This document shows positions 1 through 8,715 of a stretch of DNA of 64,000 nt, in pieces. The notes under the pieces were generated by a model. The model did no database searches and was not told where the DNA came from. It was given only the letters and a program-made list of their open reading frames with translations. The translations under genes were made by a program, and so were the position numbers. Origin of the DNA: Vibrio mediterranei (lineage in GTDB: Bacteria > Pseudomonadota > Gammaproteobacteria > Enterobacterales > Vibrionaceae); NCBI RefSeq assembly GCF_900088415.1, contig NZ_FLLQ01000003.1:434001-498000 (forward strand), read 5' to 3'. Every line of letters begins with the position of its first letter. Positions within the stretch are counted from its first letter, which is position 1.

Positions 1-1
1 C

Positions 2-1108
2 ATTACTAATGAAATGAAAGACGTGAAACGTCTTCCTATTGCAGTAGCAAAATCTCAGCCTTTATTCCAAGAGCGTGACCTTGTTAAGCCGTACATCGAT
101 GACTTGGTAAATGTGATTGATATGGAAGCGATTCAGAAGTCAAACCTGAAAATCGGCGTTGATCCATTAGGTGGTTCAGGTATCGATTACTGGCGTCAAA
201 TTGCCAGCGCTTACAACTTGGATCTGACGTTAGTCAGCGAAGCGGTAGACCCATCATTCCAGTTTATGTCTTTAGATAAAGACGGCGTGGTTCGCATGGA
301 CTGCTCATCACCTTATGCGATGGCTGGATTACTGGCGCTTAAAGATGACTACGATTTAGCATTTGGTAATGACCCAGATTATGACCGTCACGGTATTGTG
401 ACGCCAAAAGGCCTAATGAACCCGAACCACTATTTGGCTGTTTGTATCGACTATCTGTACCGTCATCGTAACCAGTGGCGTGACGATGTGGCAGTAGGTA
501 AGACGCTAGTATCGAGTGCGCTAATTGACCGTGTGGTTGCCGACCTTGGCCGCACACTGTGTGAAGTACCTGTGGGCTTTAAGTGGTTTGTAGATGGTCT
601 GTATAACGGCGAGTTTGGCTTCGGTGGTGAAGAAAGTGCTGGTGCGTCCTTCTTACGTAAAGACGGAACGCCATGGTCAACGGACAAAGACGGTATCATC
701 CTTTGCTTGCTAGCTGCTGAAATTACCGCGGTAACGGGTAAGAATCCACAAGAGTACTACGAGGAGCTGGCAGCGAAGCACGGTGAATCTAAGTACAACC
801 GTATTCAAGCTGTTGCCAACACTGAACAAAAGAATGTACTTAAGAAACTGTCTCCAGAAATGGTAGCGGCAGAAACGTTAGCTGGTGATGCCATCACAGC
901 TCGTCTGACGCACGCTCCAGGTAACGGTGCTGCAATCGGCGGTCTGAAAGTGACGACAGAAAACGGCTGGTTTGCGGCTCGTCCGTCAGGCACAGAGGAC
1001 ATCTATAAGATTTATTGTGAAAGCTTCAAAGGTGAAGAGCATTTGAAACTGATCGAGGCAGAAGCGCAAGAAATCGTCAATCAGGTGTTTGCCGCAGCAG
1101 GTCTGTAA
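2..1108 (+). CDS. pgm: Phosphoglucomutase (alpha-D-glucose-specific), C-terminal two thirds
   Basis: This enzyme interconverts glucose-1-phosphate and glucose-6-phosphate in the cytoplasm, feeding glycogen and UDP-glucose synthesis. The frame is open to the left edge, so the gene is cut. About 368 of the usual roughly 546 residues are present, and the N-terminal domain with the phosphoserine is outside the window. Visible are the metal loop of the alpha-D-phosphohexomutase family ([10 protein letters not shown]), the substrate loop [11 protein letters not shown] and the C-terminal phosphate-binding motif [13 protein letters not shown] methionine codon at 14 is internal, not the start. A terminator follows 50 bases after the stop. 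Confidence 0.95.
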   Translation: MTNEMKDVKRLPIAVAKSQPLFQERDLVKPYIDDLVNVIDMEAIQKSNLKIGVDPLGGSGIDYWRQIASAYNLDLTLVSEAVDPSFQFMSLDKDGVVRMDCSSPYAMAGLLALKDDYDLAFGNDPDYDRHGIVTPKGLMNPNHYLAVCIDYLYRHRNQWRDDVAVGKTLVSSALIDRVVADLGRTLCEVPVGFKWFVDGLYNGEFGFGGEESAGASFLRKDGTPWSTDKDGIILCLLAAEITAVTGKNPQEYYEELAAKHGESKYNRIQAVANTEQKNVLKKLSPEMVAAETLAGDAITARLTHAPGNGAAIGGLKVTTENGWFAARPSGTEDIYKIYCESFKGEEHLKLIEAEAQEIVNQVFAAAGL

Positions 1109-1160
1109 TCTTAATCTGACAGATTAACGATTAGTTCTACTATTAATAATATTGTAATAA

Positions 1161-1187
1161 GCGGTCGCAAATTGCGGCCGTTTTTTT
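1161..1187 (+). terminator. Rho-independent terminator of pgm
   Basis: A short stem of CGGTCGCAA with TTGCGGCCG (one G-U pair) is followed directly by seven T residues. It ends the pgm transcript. Confidence 0.85.
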
Positions 1188-1215
1188 ATGCAATAGTTTC
1201 GAATAAAACGCAGAT

Positions 1216-1242
1216 AAAAAAACACCGCCATTTAGGCGGTGT
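1216..1242 (-). terminator. GcvB Rho-independent terminator
   Basis: ACACCGCC pairs with GGCGGTGT around a 5-base loop. The minus-strand product ends in seven U residues (A run at 1216-1222). Confidence 0.9.
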
Positions 1243-1420
1243 AAGAAAATTTGACAGACAGGTCAAAAATACAGGAAGTACACACATCGACTAGGGGATA
1301 ACTAGCCAAAGTGTGGTGGTAGAATCTACCTAACTCGAAAATCGAGATTGCAAACACAACATCGCAAGCGCAAGTCAATTGATTCTACAGAGAATCAAGC
1401 CGTTCAGACTCGCGTTTGCG
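1216..1420 (-). ncRNA. gcvB: GcvB small RNA
   Basis: GcvB is an Hfq-dependent small RNA that represses many amino-acid and peptide transporter mRNAs. In enterobacteria it is transcribed divergently from gcvA, and the arrangement is the same here. Read on the minus strand, the locus has the G/U-rich R1-type seed (GATGTTGTGTTTGCAA, about 1348-1363), the ACTTCCTGTA segment (about 1270-1279) and the CCTGTCTGTC segment (about 1252-1262) known from E. coli GcvB, and then a C-rich/G-rich terminator stem. The predicted transcript is about 205 nt, against 206 nt in E. coli. The 5' end is estimated from the promoter and is uncertain by a few bases. Confidence 0.9.
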
Positions 1421-1426
1421 GGATGA

Positions 1427-1455
1427 AATATAGAATTTCTCTGGCTGTTCGGCAA
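1427..1455 (-). promoter_or_regulatory. gcvB promoter, overlapping the gcvA promoter region
   Basis: On the minus strand TTGCCG (1455-1450) is separated by 17 bases from TATATT (1432-1427). This predicts initiation near 1420. A plus-strand TATAAT at 1465-1470 is a plausible gcvA -10 box, so the two promoters lie back to back within about 40 bp. This fits GcvA acting on both, as known in E. coli. Confidence 0.7.
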
Positions 1456-1508
1456 TGGACAATTTATAATGTTTCAGATTAAAAAAACTAATGCTTTAGA
1501 GAGTCGCT

Positions 1509-2417
1509 ATGTCTAGACGTTTGCCTCCACTTAACTCGCTAAAAGTTTTTGAAGCTGCAGCGCGCCATTTGAGTTTTACTCGCGCAGCGGAAGAACTGTT
1601 TGTGACCCAAGCTGCGGTCAGTCATCAGATTAAAGCCCTTGAAGAATTCTTGGGATTAAAACTGTTTCGTCGCCGTAATCGTTCATTATTGCTTACCGAA
1701 GAAGGGCAAGGCTATTTTCTTGATATCAAAGATATATTTACCTCTTTAGCTGAAGCGACAGATAAGGTATTAGAGCGAAGCGAAAAAGGTGCGTTGACCA
1801 TCAGCTTACCGCCGAGCTTTGCGATTCAATGGTTGGTTCCTAGGCTTGCTGACTTTAATGAGCAAGAACCTGACATTGATGTGCGCATAAAAGCGGTGGA
1901 CATGGATGAGGGTTCGCTAACGGATGACGTTGACGTAGCGATTTACTACGGCCGAGGTAATTGGCCTGGTTTACGTGCTGATAAGCTCTATCAGGAGTTT
2001 TTGGTACCACTCTGCTCTCCAGCATTGTTACTTGGCAATAAGCCTTTAGATGCGCTATCTGATTTGTCAAAACACACCTTATTGCATGATACCTCTCGTA
2101 AAGACTGGAAGCAGTTTGCGAAACAAAACGAGATTGATGGCGTAAATGTGAATCATGGCCCGATATTCAGTCACTCGACTATGGTGCTGCAAGCCGCGGC
2201 ACATGGGCAAGGGATTGCTTTAGGGAATAACGTATTAGCTCAACCCGAGCTTGATGCTGGGCGATTGATTGCTCCGTTTGATGAAGTGCTAGTCACCAAG
2301 AATGCGTTTTACGTCGTGTGCCATGATAAACAAGCAGATATGGGACGTATCGCGACCTTTAGAGATTGGATGTTAGCTAAGGCACAGAGTGAGCAAGAGG
2401 AACTTCTGGATGAATAA
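1509..2417 (+). CDS. gcvA: Glycine cleavage system transcriptional activator GcvA (LysR family)
   Basis: GcvA is a LysR-type regulator that controls the glycine cleavage operon and gcvB in response to glycine and purines. The 302 residues comprise an N-terminal winged helix-turn-helix (about residues 8-65, with FTRAAEELFVTQAAVSHQIK) and a LysR substrate-binding domain (about 92-290). The sequence follows E. coli GcvA closely along its whole length, including RGNWPGLR and GPIFSHS. The gene is divergent from the GcvB sRNA. Its 3' end overlaps the start of the next gene by 8 bases, so the hydrolase, the DUF423 protein and rlmM probably share its transcript. Confidence 0.95.
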   Translation: MSRRLPPLNSLKVFEAAARHLSFTRAAEELFVTQAAVSHQIKALEEFLGLKLFRRRNRSLLLTEEGQGYFLDIKDIFTSLAEATDKVLERSEKGALTISLPPSFAIQWLVPRLADFNEQEPDIDVRIKAVDMDEGSLTDDVDVAIYYGRGNWPGLRADKLYQEFLVPLCSPALLLGNKPLDALSDLSKHTLLHDTSRKDWKQFAKQNEIDGVNVNHGPIFSHSTMVLQAAAHGQGIALGNNVLAQPELDAGRLIAPFDEVLVTKNAFYVVCHDKQADMGRIATFRDWMLAKAQSEQEELLDE

Positions 2418-3033
2418 TGTTGTGTTTGATGGCCCAGAAAATGGACCACTGTTCTTATTTGCTCACGGTGCGGGCGCTGGAATGGACCACGAGTTCATGC
2501 AAGATGTCACCACGCGTTTGGCTGAAAAAGGGGTTCGCGTTGCTCGTTTCAATTTTCCTTATATGGAAAAACGTGCAATAGATGGCAAAAAACGCCCACC
2601 TGATCGTGCGCCTAAACTGTTAGAGGCGATGACTGCAGTCATAGAGGAAGTTGCTGATGGTCAGCCGATAGTGATTGGTGGTAAGTCGATGGGAGGACGT
2701 ATGGCATCCATGCTATCTAAACATCCCATGGTTCAATCCATTGCTTGTTTAGGTTTCCCATTCCATCCTCCTGGTAAACCAGAGAATTATAAAGGTGCAC
2801 ATTTAGCGACGATTGATAAACCGATTCTTATTATCCAAGGAGAGCGAGATACGTTTGGGAAATTTGAAGAATTCGAACAGTTCGAGTTTTCAGACCAAGT
2901 CTCAACCAGCTTTATCCCCGATGGTGATCATAGCTTTAAGCCTCGCAAGTCTTCGGGGTTCACGGAAGCCCAAAATAGACAGTTAGCCGTAGATCGTCTC
3001 GCGTTGTTTATCAAAGGGATCTCTGATGTCTAG
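2410..3033 (+). CDS. Alpha/beta hydrolase (KANL3/Tex30-like family)
   Basis: This is a predicted cytoplasmic alpha/beta-hydrolase of 207 residues; its substrate is unknown. It has the oxyanion segment FAHGAGAGMDHEF near residue 18, the nucleophile elbow GGKSMGG (Ser about 93), an acidic residue in GERDTFG and a histidine in DGDHSFKP, which is a plausible catalytic triad. I chose the ATG at 2410 because AGAGGAA lies about 8 bases upstream. An in-frame GTG at 2389 would add seven residues but lacks a good site. The start overlaps the end of gcvA, and the stop overlaps the next gene by 8 bases, so translational coupling is likely. Confidence 0.8.
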   Translation: MNNVVFDGPENGPLFLFAHGAGAGMDHEFMQDVTTRLAEKGVRVARFNFPYMEKRAIDGKKRPPDRAPKLLEAMTAVIEEVADGQPIVIGGKSMGGRMASMLSKHPMVQSIACLGFPFHPPGKPENYKGAHLATIDKPILIIQGERDTFGKFEEFEQFEFSDQVSTSFIPDGDHSFKPRKSSGFTEAQNRQLAVDRLALFIKGISDV

Positions 3034-3442
3034 TCGCTTTCTTGTCATAGTTGCTTCTATCTCAGGGCTGTTGAGTGTTGCGCTTGGGGCGTTTGCTGCC
3101 CACGGTTTGAAAAAGATACTGTCGCCTTATCTTATTGGCGTTTTCGAAACGGGCGTGACTTATCAGTTTATTCATACTTTAGCTATCCTACTGTGTGCTT
3201 TGTTGGCAACGATCGTTAGCAACCCTAATTCTCGAAAGGCATTTCATCGTGCTGCAATTTGCTTTATCATCGGCATCCTTTTCTTTAGCGGTAGTCTATA
3301 CGCCTTAGCGCTAACAGGGGTGAAGTGGTTTGGACCTATCACTCCAATGGGCGGCGTGATGTTTATGGTAGGTTGGGCATTTCTCGCCTACGCTGGATAT
3401 CAGATGACTGACGAAACAACCAAAGATGGAGTCAATCAGTGA
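3026..3442 (+). CDS. ygdD: DUF423 family inner-membrane protein (YgdD-like)
   Basis: This is a small membrane protein of 138 residues with about four hydrophobic segments and an N-terminal [10 protein letters not shown] motif typical of the DUF423/YgdD family. Its molecular function is unknown. It lies between the hydrolase and rlmM with overlaps on both sides (8 and 4 bases). The E. coli homologue also sits between gcvA and rlmM, so the neighbourhood is conserved. Confidence 0.88.
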   Translation: MSSRFLVIVASISGLLSVALGAFAAHGLKKILSPYLIGVFETGVTYQFIHTLAILLCALLATIVSNPNSRKAFHRAAICFIIGILFFSGSLYALALTGVKWFGPITPMGGVMFMVGWAFLAYAGYQMTDETTKDGVNQ

Positions 3443-4530
3443 AACAAGTAATGCTTTATTGCCGCTCTGGATTCGAGAAAGAGTGTGCAGGTGAGATTCA
3501 AGACAAAGCGAATGCCATTGAAGTATTCGGCTTCCCTAGAGTGAAGAATAACTCTGGCTATGTGATATTTGAATGTTACCAAGCAGGCGATGCAGATAGA
3601 TTGATTCGTGAGATCGATTTCCAATCACTGATTTTTGCTCGTCAAATGTTTGCCATCGCGAGTGAACTAGAGTCACTCCCAGCAGAAGACCGTATTACGC
3701 CGCTAATAGAATCATTGGAGTCCATTGAGCAATTTCCTCGCTGTGGGGATTTACGTATTGAAACTCCTGATACTAATGAAGCGAAAGAGCTTCTTAAGTT
3801 CTGTCGTAAGTTCACGGTGCCGGTTCGCCAAGCGATGCGTGGTAAAGGTTATCTGTTCAATAAAGAGCATAGTAAGAAGCCGGTGCTGCATATTTGCTTT
3901 ATTCGTTCAGGACACTGCTTTGTTGGTTACTCCTATCCAGAAAATAGCTCAGCGTTTTTCATGGGTATCCCTCGTCTTAAGTTCCCGGCGGATGCGCCAA
4001 GTCGCTCAACATTAAAGCTTGAGGAAGCATTCCATGTCTTTATCCCTAAAGAAGAGTGGGATACTCGATTAGCATCAGGCATGTGGGGCGTTGATTTAGG
4101 TGCTTGTCCAGGCGGTTGGACGTATCAATTAGTGCGTCGTTCGATGTTTGTTCATGCTATCGATAATGGCATGATGGCAGACAGCTTAATGAATACTGGT
4201 CAAGTTAAGCATCATCAAGTCGATGGTTTTAAGTTTGAGCCACCACGTAAAAACGTTACTTGGTTGGTGTGTGATATGGTTGAGAAACCAGCTCGTGTTG
4301 CTCATCTGATGGGCGAGTGGTTGATTCGTGGTTGGGCGAAAGAGACTATCTTTAACCTGAAGTTGCCAATGAAAGGTCGCTATGACGAAGTTCTTCAGGA
4401 TATTGAAAACCTTAAGGTATTCTTAATCGAGAACAAGGTGAAGTTTAAGCTTCAAGCTAAGCACTTGTATCACGACCGTGAAGAAATCACAGTGCACATC
4501 CAAGTGCTATCCAACATCTCACCTCATTAA
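3439..4530 (+). CDS. rlmM: 23S rRNA 2'-O-ribose C2498 methyltransferase RlmM
   Basis: RlmM uses S-adenosylmethionine to methylate the 2'-O-ribose of C2498 in 23S rRNA. The 363 residues hold an N-terminal THUMP-like region and a C-terminal Rossmann methyltransferase (about 190-355). The SAM loop is [16 protein letters not shown], followed by the K-D-K-E type residues ([22 protein letters not shown]). The start is a GTG whose first bases overlap the upstream stop. It is the last gene of the gcvA cluster and converges on xni with only 14 bases between, and no clear terminator. Confidence 0.95.
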   Translation: MKQVMLYCRSGFEKECAGEIQDKANAIEVFGFPRVKNNSGYVIFECYQAGDADRLIREIDFQSLIFARQMFAIASELESLPAEDRITPLIESLESIEQFPRCGDLRIETPDTNEAKELLKFCRKFTVPVRQAMRGKGYLFNKEHSKKPVLHICFIRSGHCFVGYSYPENSSAFFMGIPRLKFPADAPSRSTLKLEEAFHVFIPKEEWDTRLASGMWGVDLGACPGGWTYQLVRRSMFVHAIDNGMMADSLMNTGQVKHHQVDGFKFEPPRKNVTWLVCDMVEKPARVAHLMGEWLIRGWAKETIFNLKLPMKGRYDEVLQDIENLKVFLIENKVKFKLQAKHLYHDREEITVHIQVLSNISPH

Positions 4531-4544
4531 AGCGTATTGGGGGC

Positions 4545-5327
4545 TTAAGACTGAGCACTTGAGCCCTCGAATCTGATATCTTGTAAATTAAAGCCTAACT
4601 CAATGTCGGTTTTGAGTGCGGCAACCTGCTTACACTTTCTCGCCATTTCAATATGCTCATCTAACTTCTTACGGTATTTAGCTGCGAGGTCCTCTGAGGC
4701 ATAAGCCGACTCGATATCGTCGAACTGATTAAGGATTTCCTTGGCCGCTTTAGGTCCTACCCCGGCAACCCCGGGTACTTGTGATGAGCTGATTCCGGTT
4801 AACCCCCAGTAGTTGGCTAGTTGCTCCGGTTTGACCCCAAACTCTTGCTCAACAAATGGTGCGTCTAGCCAACGGTGTTGGAAATAATCGCGAATTTGTA
4901 ATGTTGGCGAAAGTATCTGGCAATAGCCTTTATCGGTAGAAATAATGGTGACTTTCTCGTTGTGACTGGCTACTTTTACCGCCAAGGTCGCGACCAAGTC
5001 ATCAGCTTCATCACCTTCAGAAAGCAAGGAATCGATGCCTAATTGCCACCAAGCATCTTGTATTTTTTCCAACCCATTGAATAAAGGTTCAGGCATGGGT
5101 TTACGGCTTTGCTTGTATTCAGGAAGGATGTCAGCGCGCCAACCTCGATCCTGTTCATGATGGTCAAACACGGCAATGATATGCGTGGGTTTGGACTCGT
5201 CTAAAATGCGATGTAAGGTTCTCGACGTGGTTTGAATGGTTCTGTCGATATCTGTTGGGTCGGGTTGAACCGCATGTACTCGGCGGATGAGATTGAGTGC
5301 ATCGATGATAACGAGATGAATTGACAT
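4545..5327 (-). CDS. xni: Flap endonuclease Xni (exonuclease IX homologue)
   Basis: Xni is a 5'-nuclease of the FEN/PolI 5'-domain family that acts on flap structures in DNA repair. The 260 residues show the family acidic motifs (IIDALNLIRR at the N-terminus, EGDEADDLVATLA, STDKGYCQIL) and the helix-hairpin-helix-like QVPGVAGVGPKAAKEIL. Family members of this type lack some metal ligands found in Pol I. It lies downstream of ppnN on the same strand, 63 bases away, with a hairpin between. E. coli xni also lies near ppnN. Confidence 0.92.
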   Translation of the reverse strand: MSIHLVIIDALNLIRRVHAVQPDPTDIDRTIQTTSRTLHRILDESKPTHIIAVFDHHEQDRGWRADILPEYKQSRKPMPEPLFNGLEKIQDAWWQLGIDSLLSEGDEADDLVATLAVKVASHNEKVTIISTDKGYCQILSPTLQIRDYFQHRWLDAPFVEQEFGVKPEQLANYWGLTGISSSQVPGVAGVGPKAAKEILNQFDDIESAYASEDLAAKYRKKLDEHIEMARKCKQVAALKTDIELGFNLQDIRFEGSSAQS

Positions 5328-5333
5328 AAATTT

Positions 5334-5357
5334 AAGGCCACTTGAGAACGTGGCCTT
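5334..5357 (-). terminator. Hairpin between ppnN and xni
   Basis: AAGGCCAC pairs with GTGGCCTT around an 8-base loop. Neither strand has a strong T run, so it may attenuate rather than end transcription. Confidence 0.45.
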
Positions 5358-5390
5358 ATTGTAAATAATCTTCAGTTGAGTTTCAGTGTT

Positions 5391-6752
5391 TTATTCGCCG
5401 TTGGCGATTCGATAACATGGAACATACTCAGAACCCGGTAATTTCATGCGTTGTTGCGCCACGAAATCAGCTAACAATCGGTCCATTTTCTTCATTAATG
5501 ATTTATCACCGTCAATGATAAATGGTCCATGTTTCTCTATCTCTTTGATGCCTTCAGCTTTAACGTTACCAGCTACGATGCCGGAAAACGCTTGGCGCAG
5601 GGCGGCTGCTAGGTTTTCAGGTCTTTGGTTAAGATGTAAATCTAACCCTGCCATATTTTCATGAGTGGGGTCGAACGGAAGTTGGAACTCAGGTTCAATA
5701 TGCAGTGACCAGTTGTAGCTGTATGCATCGCCCGTTTTTTTACGATGTTCTTTTACTGTTGGCATCGCCTGTTTCATGATTTGTGCAGCTTTCTCTGGAT
5801 TATCAATAATGATCTGATAATACTTCGTCGCTTCTTCGCCAAGGGTCGAACGGACAAACTCATCAATGGAGCGGAAGTAGGCTTCGCTCTCTTTTGGACC
5901 TGTCAGGACGATTGGCATTGGCTGGTCGGCATTATTCGGATGCATCATGATACCAAGGATATATAGTAGTTCTTCCGCTGTCCCTGGACCACCTGGGAAA
6001 ATAATAATACCGTGGGCAATTCGAACAAACGCTTCCAAGCGCTTTTCAATGTCGGGCATGATAACCAGCTCATTGACGATTGGGTTTGGTGGCTCGGCCG
6101 CAATAATTGATGGTTCGGTTAAACCTAGATAACGCTGCTCAGTATAACGCTGTTTGGCGTGACCAATCGCGGCTCCTTTCATTGGTCCTTCCATTGCGCC
6201 TGGACCACAACCAGTGCAGATATTAAGCTCTCGTAGACCAAGTTCGTTACCGACTTCTCGAGTGTACTGGTATTCTGTTGGGTTTATGGAGTGTCCGCCC
6301 CAACAGACAATCAAATTAGGTTCGATACCCGGAATCAATGTGCCCGCATTACGTAAGATACCAAACACTAAGTTAGTGATATGGGTAGAGTTGGTCAGGT
6401 TAAGTCGCTGACTATCGGCCAAGTGCATGTTGACGTATACGATGTCACGTAACACAGAGAAGAGGTGTTCTTGGATACTTTTGATAATATGACCATCCAC
6501 GAATGCATGTTCTGGTGGATTGGCTAGTTCAAGTTTGATGCCGCGTTCACGGCGCATGACATTAACATCAAAAGTCTTATATTTGTCGAGCAGCTCTTTT
6601 GAGTTGTCGGTGTGGCTGCCGGAATTGAGTACCGCTAAGGTACAATTGCGATACAGTTGATAAAGGTCACTAGATGCGGTTTTTTTAAGACGCTCTACTT
6701 CTAGCTGAGACAGCAGGTCCATACTCCCTGCTGGGCTAATATGCGTGATCAT
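5391..6752 (-). CDS. ppnN: Pyrimidine/purine nucleotide 5'-monophosphate nucleosidase PpnN
   Basis: PpnN (YgdH) cleaves the N-glycosidic bond of nucleoside monophosphates, releasing base and ribose-5-phosphate. In E. coli it responds to (p)ppGpp. The 453 residues align with E. coli PpnN throughout. The central LOG-type Rossmann domain carries [17 protein letters not shown] and the signature [12 protein letters not shown] chose the ATG at 6752, not the one at 6758, because AAGGA lies 7 bases upstream of it and E. coli PpnN also begins MITHISP. A tandem repeat of about 18 bp lies 106 bases upstream. Confidence 0.95.
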   Translation of the reverse strand: MITHISPAGSMDLLSQLEVERLKKTASSDLYQLYRNCTLAVLNSGSHTDNSKELLDKYKTFDVNVMRRERGIKLELANPPEHAFVDGHIIKSIQEHLFSVLRDIVYVNMHLADSQRLNLTNSTHITNLVFGILRNAGTLIPGIEPNLIVCWGGHSINPTEYQYTREVGNELGLRELNICTGCGPGAMEGPMKGAAIGHAKQRYTEQRYLGLTEPSIIAAEPPNPIVNELVIMPDIEKRLEAFVRIAHGIIIFPGGPGTAEELLYILGIMMHPNNADQPMPIVLTGPKESEAYFRSIDEFVRSTLGEEATKYYQIIIDNPEKAAQIMKQAMPTVKEHRKKTGDAYSYNWSLHIEPEFQLPFDPTHENMAGLDLHLNQRPENLAAALRQAFSGIVAGNVKAEGIKEIEKHGPFIIDGDKSLMKKMDRLLADFVAQQRMKLPGSEYVPCYRIANGE

Positions 6753-6857
6753 AAGCATTTCCTTTTCTAGAACCGAAAGCGATTCATGTCTCGCTACTGT
6801 CTGTATTTGTTGGCTGAAAGCTTAAGAGTCAAATATCAGACAGTGAACCAATCGCCT

Positions 6858-6911
6858 TAGTTATTCGTGTTGTTATAGTTATTTGCGTTGCTATAGTTAC
6901 TCGCGTTTTGC
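6858..6911. repeat. Three imperfect 18-bp tandem repeats upstream of ppnN
   Basis: Three adjacent units begin TAGTTATTCGTG (6858), TAGTTATTTGCG (6876) and TAGTTACTCGCG (6894), each 18 bp. A partial fourth TAGTTTTAGTTATTGG follows near 6933. They sit in the 290-base gap between the GGDEF gene and ppnN. The gap has no other recognisable gene. Confidence 0.7.
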
Positions 6912-7042
6912 AGTCGGTCGCGTAGTTTTAGTTATTGGCTGTGGACTTAGTTCCAGCAATAGCTTCGGTTAAGTACACAGATAACTATTAGATTAGCAAA
7001 TGTGACACAAGTTTCTATAACTATTTGAAAAATAAAAGAGGA

Positions 7043-8611
7043 CTAGGGCTTCCAAGCCAATTGGTTAGGACCGAGTTTTTGAGTGTGTGTGATCGTTTTG
7101 TGTAAACGCTCAAGCACTTCATCTGGGGTGTCATTGTGACTAAAGGCCGTACTTGCTGCTGATAAAGTGATAGTGATCAGTTGGTCACGGAATTTGAATG
7201 GTAAGTTGCTGATTTTAGTTTGTATTTCTCTAACTTTAGCTTGGCAATAAGCTTCATTTTGCTCAGGCATAATCAGTACAAACTCTTCGCCAGAGAAGCG
7301 AGCAACGGTATCTGTCTTTGAAACTGTGCTTGAAATGGTTTTAGCGATGATTTTAAGAGCCTTATCTCCAGCGCTATAGCCAAAGTTGTGGTTTATGCTC
7401 TTAAACTTATCGATATCAAAGATAATAACCCAGAGTGGATGCTGATTCTTAAGCCAGCGACGATATTCGATCTCAAGTTTATCCAGCAAAGCGGTACGAT
7501 TGTAGACCTTAGTAAGGGGGTCTAACAGCATGCGTTTGGATTGATCCTCTAGGCGGCGTCGATAGTCTTGAGTGACATCGTAAAGTGACTCAAGCTGATT
7601 ATTGCTGTGCGTCATTCTTTCTAACAAGGCTTGTTCACGAGCTTCGGCATGTTGCAGGCGCTCGGTTAGGGAAGCTAGTTGAGCAAACAATGGATTCATG
7701 GTTCGCTTAGCATCTTCTAAGTCTTGCAAGTTGGCGATACTGTTTTGTCCCGTAGTCACTAAATCACTGAGTTCTTTACTCATGATTTGTCGCTGCTCAA
7801 AGTAGATTTGATTCTGATCGAGGTTTTGAGCATTGCTTTTTATTGAGGACGAAAGTGACGTATTTACTCGTTCTAAAAATTGCTCTGAGGTGCGACGCTC
7901 ATATTTGGTGGCATCAATAACCAAACGTAGTACTTGTAAGGTCAGCTCGAGCAAGTTATTGCCGGAGGCATCAGTAAGTAGCTTAGAGCGAATTTCAAAC
8001 AACTGCTCCCCAGGCTCACCGTCAAAATCAAGTTCTGTAATCAGGTTCTGAAGCTCGTCACCTAAGGTTAACAGTAAAGCGGAATCCGCACTGATTTCTG
8101 GTTCTTTGGAGGTTAACGCAGAGTTTGAGGTAATAATCTTGATGGCACGTTCATAAATTGCCAGCAGTTTCACCGCGTTATCAGTGAGTTTTAGTGAGTT
8201 GTTGTCGTTGTAAGCAAGGATAGAGCGCAGGTCACGCTTGATTTGAGCGGGTAGGCCAGCAACGCGCTGCAACGTTTCGCCACTGCGTCGAGTCTGCTCT
8301 TCCAATGAGCTTTGTTGTTTTTCCATGGCAACTGCCTTTTGACCGATCAGGCGCTCCAAAATAGCAAACTTTGGCACCAAACTACTGATGTCTTTGTTAT
8401 GCTCTAACTCATGGCGTAATTCAATCAGTTTGTCATCAATTCGCGAGTGCGAACCAATATGGGCGTGACTTAAGGTACCAATAAAGCGTTTTAGAATGGT
8501 TTGCTCACGACGAGATTTCAGCGATGCATCTCGTTGAGCAACGCGTAATTGCTCCAACTGCATTCTAAGCTGATGGAGATTCTCCATTGTCTCGCTATCC
8601 TGTGAGCCCAT
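7043..8611 (-). CDS. Soluble GGDEF-domain protein with long coiled-coil N-terminus (CdgG-like)
   Basis: This is a predicted cytoplasmic diguanylate cyclase-family protein of 522 residues without membrane segments. Residues 1 to about 350 are largely helical and coiled-coil-like. The GGDEF domain spans about 362-520, with metal and base-binding segments FDIDKFKSINHNFG and GDKAL present. The signature is SGEEF (residues 440-444), so the first glycine is serine. The position of the usual RxxD inhibitory site reads SKTD, so feedback binding of c-di-GMP there is unlikely. By position and architecture it resembles V. cholerae VC0900 (CdgG), which I recall as a regulatory GGDEF protein with doubtful cyclase activity. 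It lies 104 bases downstream of the TPR gene. Confidence 0.85.
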   Translation of the reverse strand: MGSQDSETMENLHQLRMQLEQLRVAQRDASLKSRREQTILKRFIGTLSHAHIGSHSRIDDKLIELRHELEHNKDISSLVPKFAILERLIGQKAVAMEKQQSSLEEQTRRSGETLQRVAGLPAQIKRDLRSILAYNDNNSLKLTDNAVKLLAIYERAIKIITSNSALTSKEPEISADSALLLTLGDELQNLITELDFDGEPGEQLFEIRSKLLTDASGNNLLELTLQVLRLVIDATKYERRTSEQFLERVNTSLSSSIKSNAQNLDQNQIYFEQRQIMSKELSDLVTTGQNSIANLQDLEDAKRTMNPLFAQLASLTERLQHAEAREQALLERMTHSNNQLESLYDVTQDYRRRLEDQSKRMLLDPLTKVYNRTALLDKLEIEYRRWLKNQHPLWVIIFDIDKFKSINHNFGYSAGDKALKIIAKTISSTVSKTDTVARFSGEEFVLIMPEQNEAYCQAKVREIQTKISNLPFKFRDQLITITLSAASTAFSHNDTPDEVLERLHKTITHTQKLGPNQLAWKP

Positions 8612-8715
8612 AAATCCTATAAAAACAAACTAGTTGTCAAACTTATTGATGTATTGATTGATAATATCAAAAAACATCACAACGTCACGTAATCTTGCGT
8701 TCAAGTGCCGTATTT

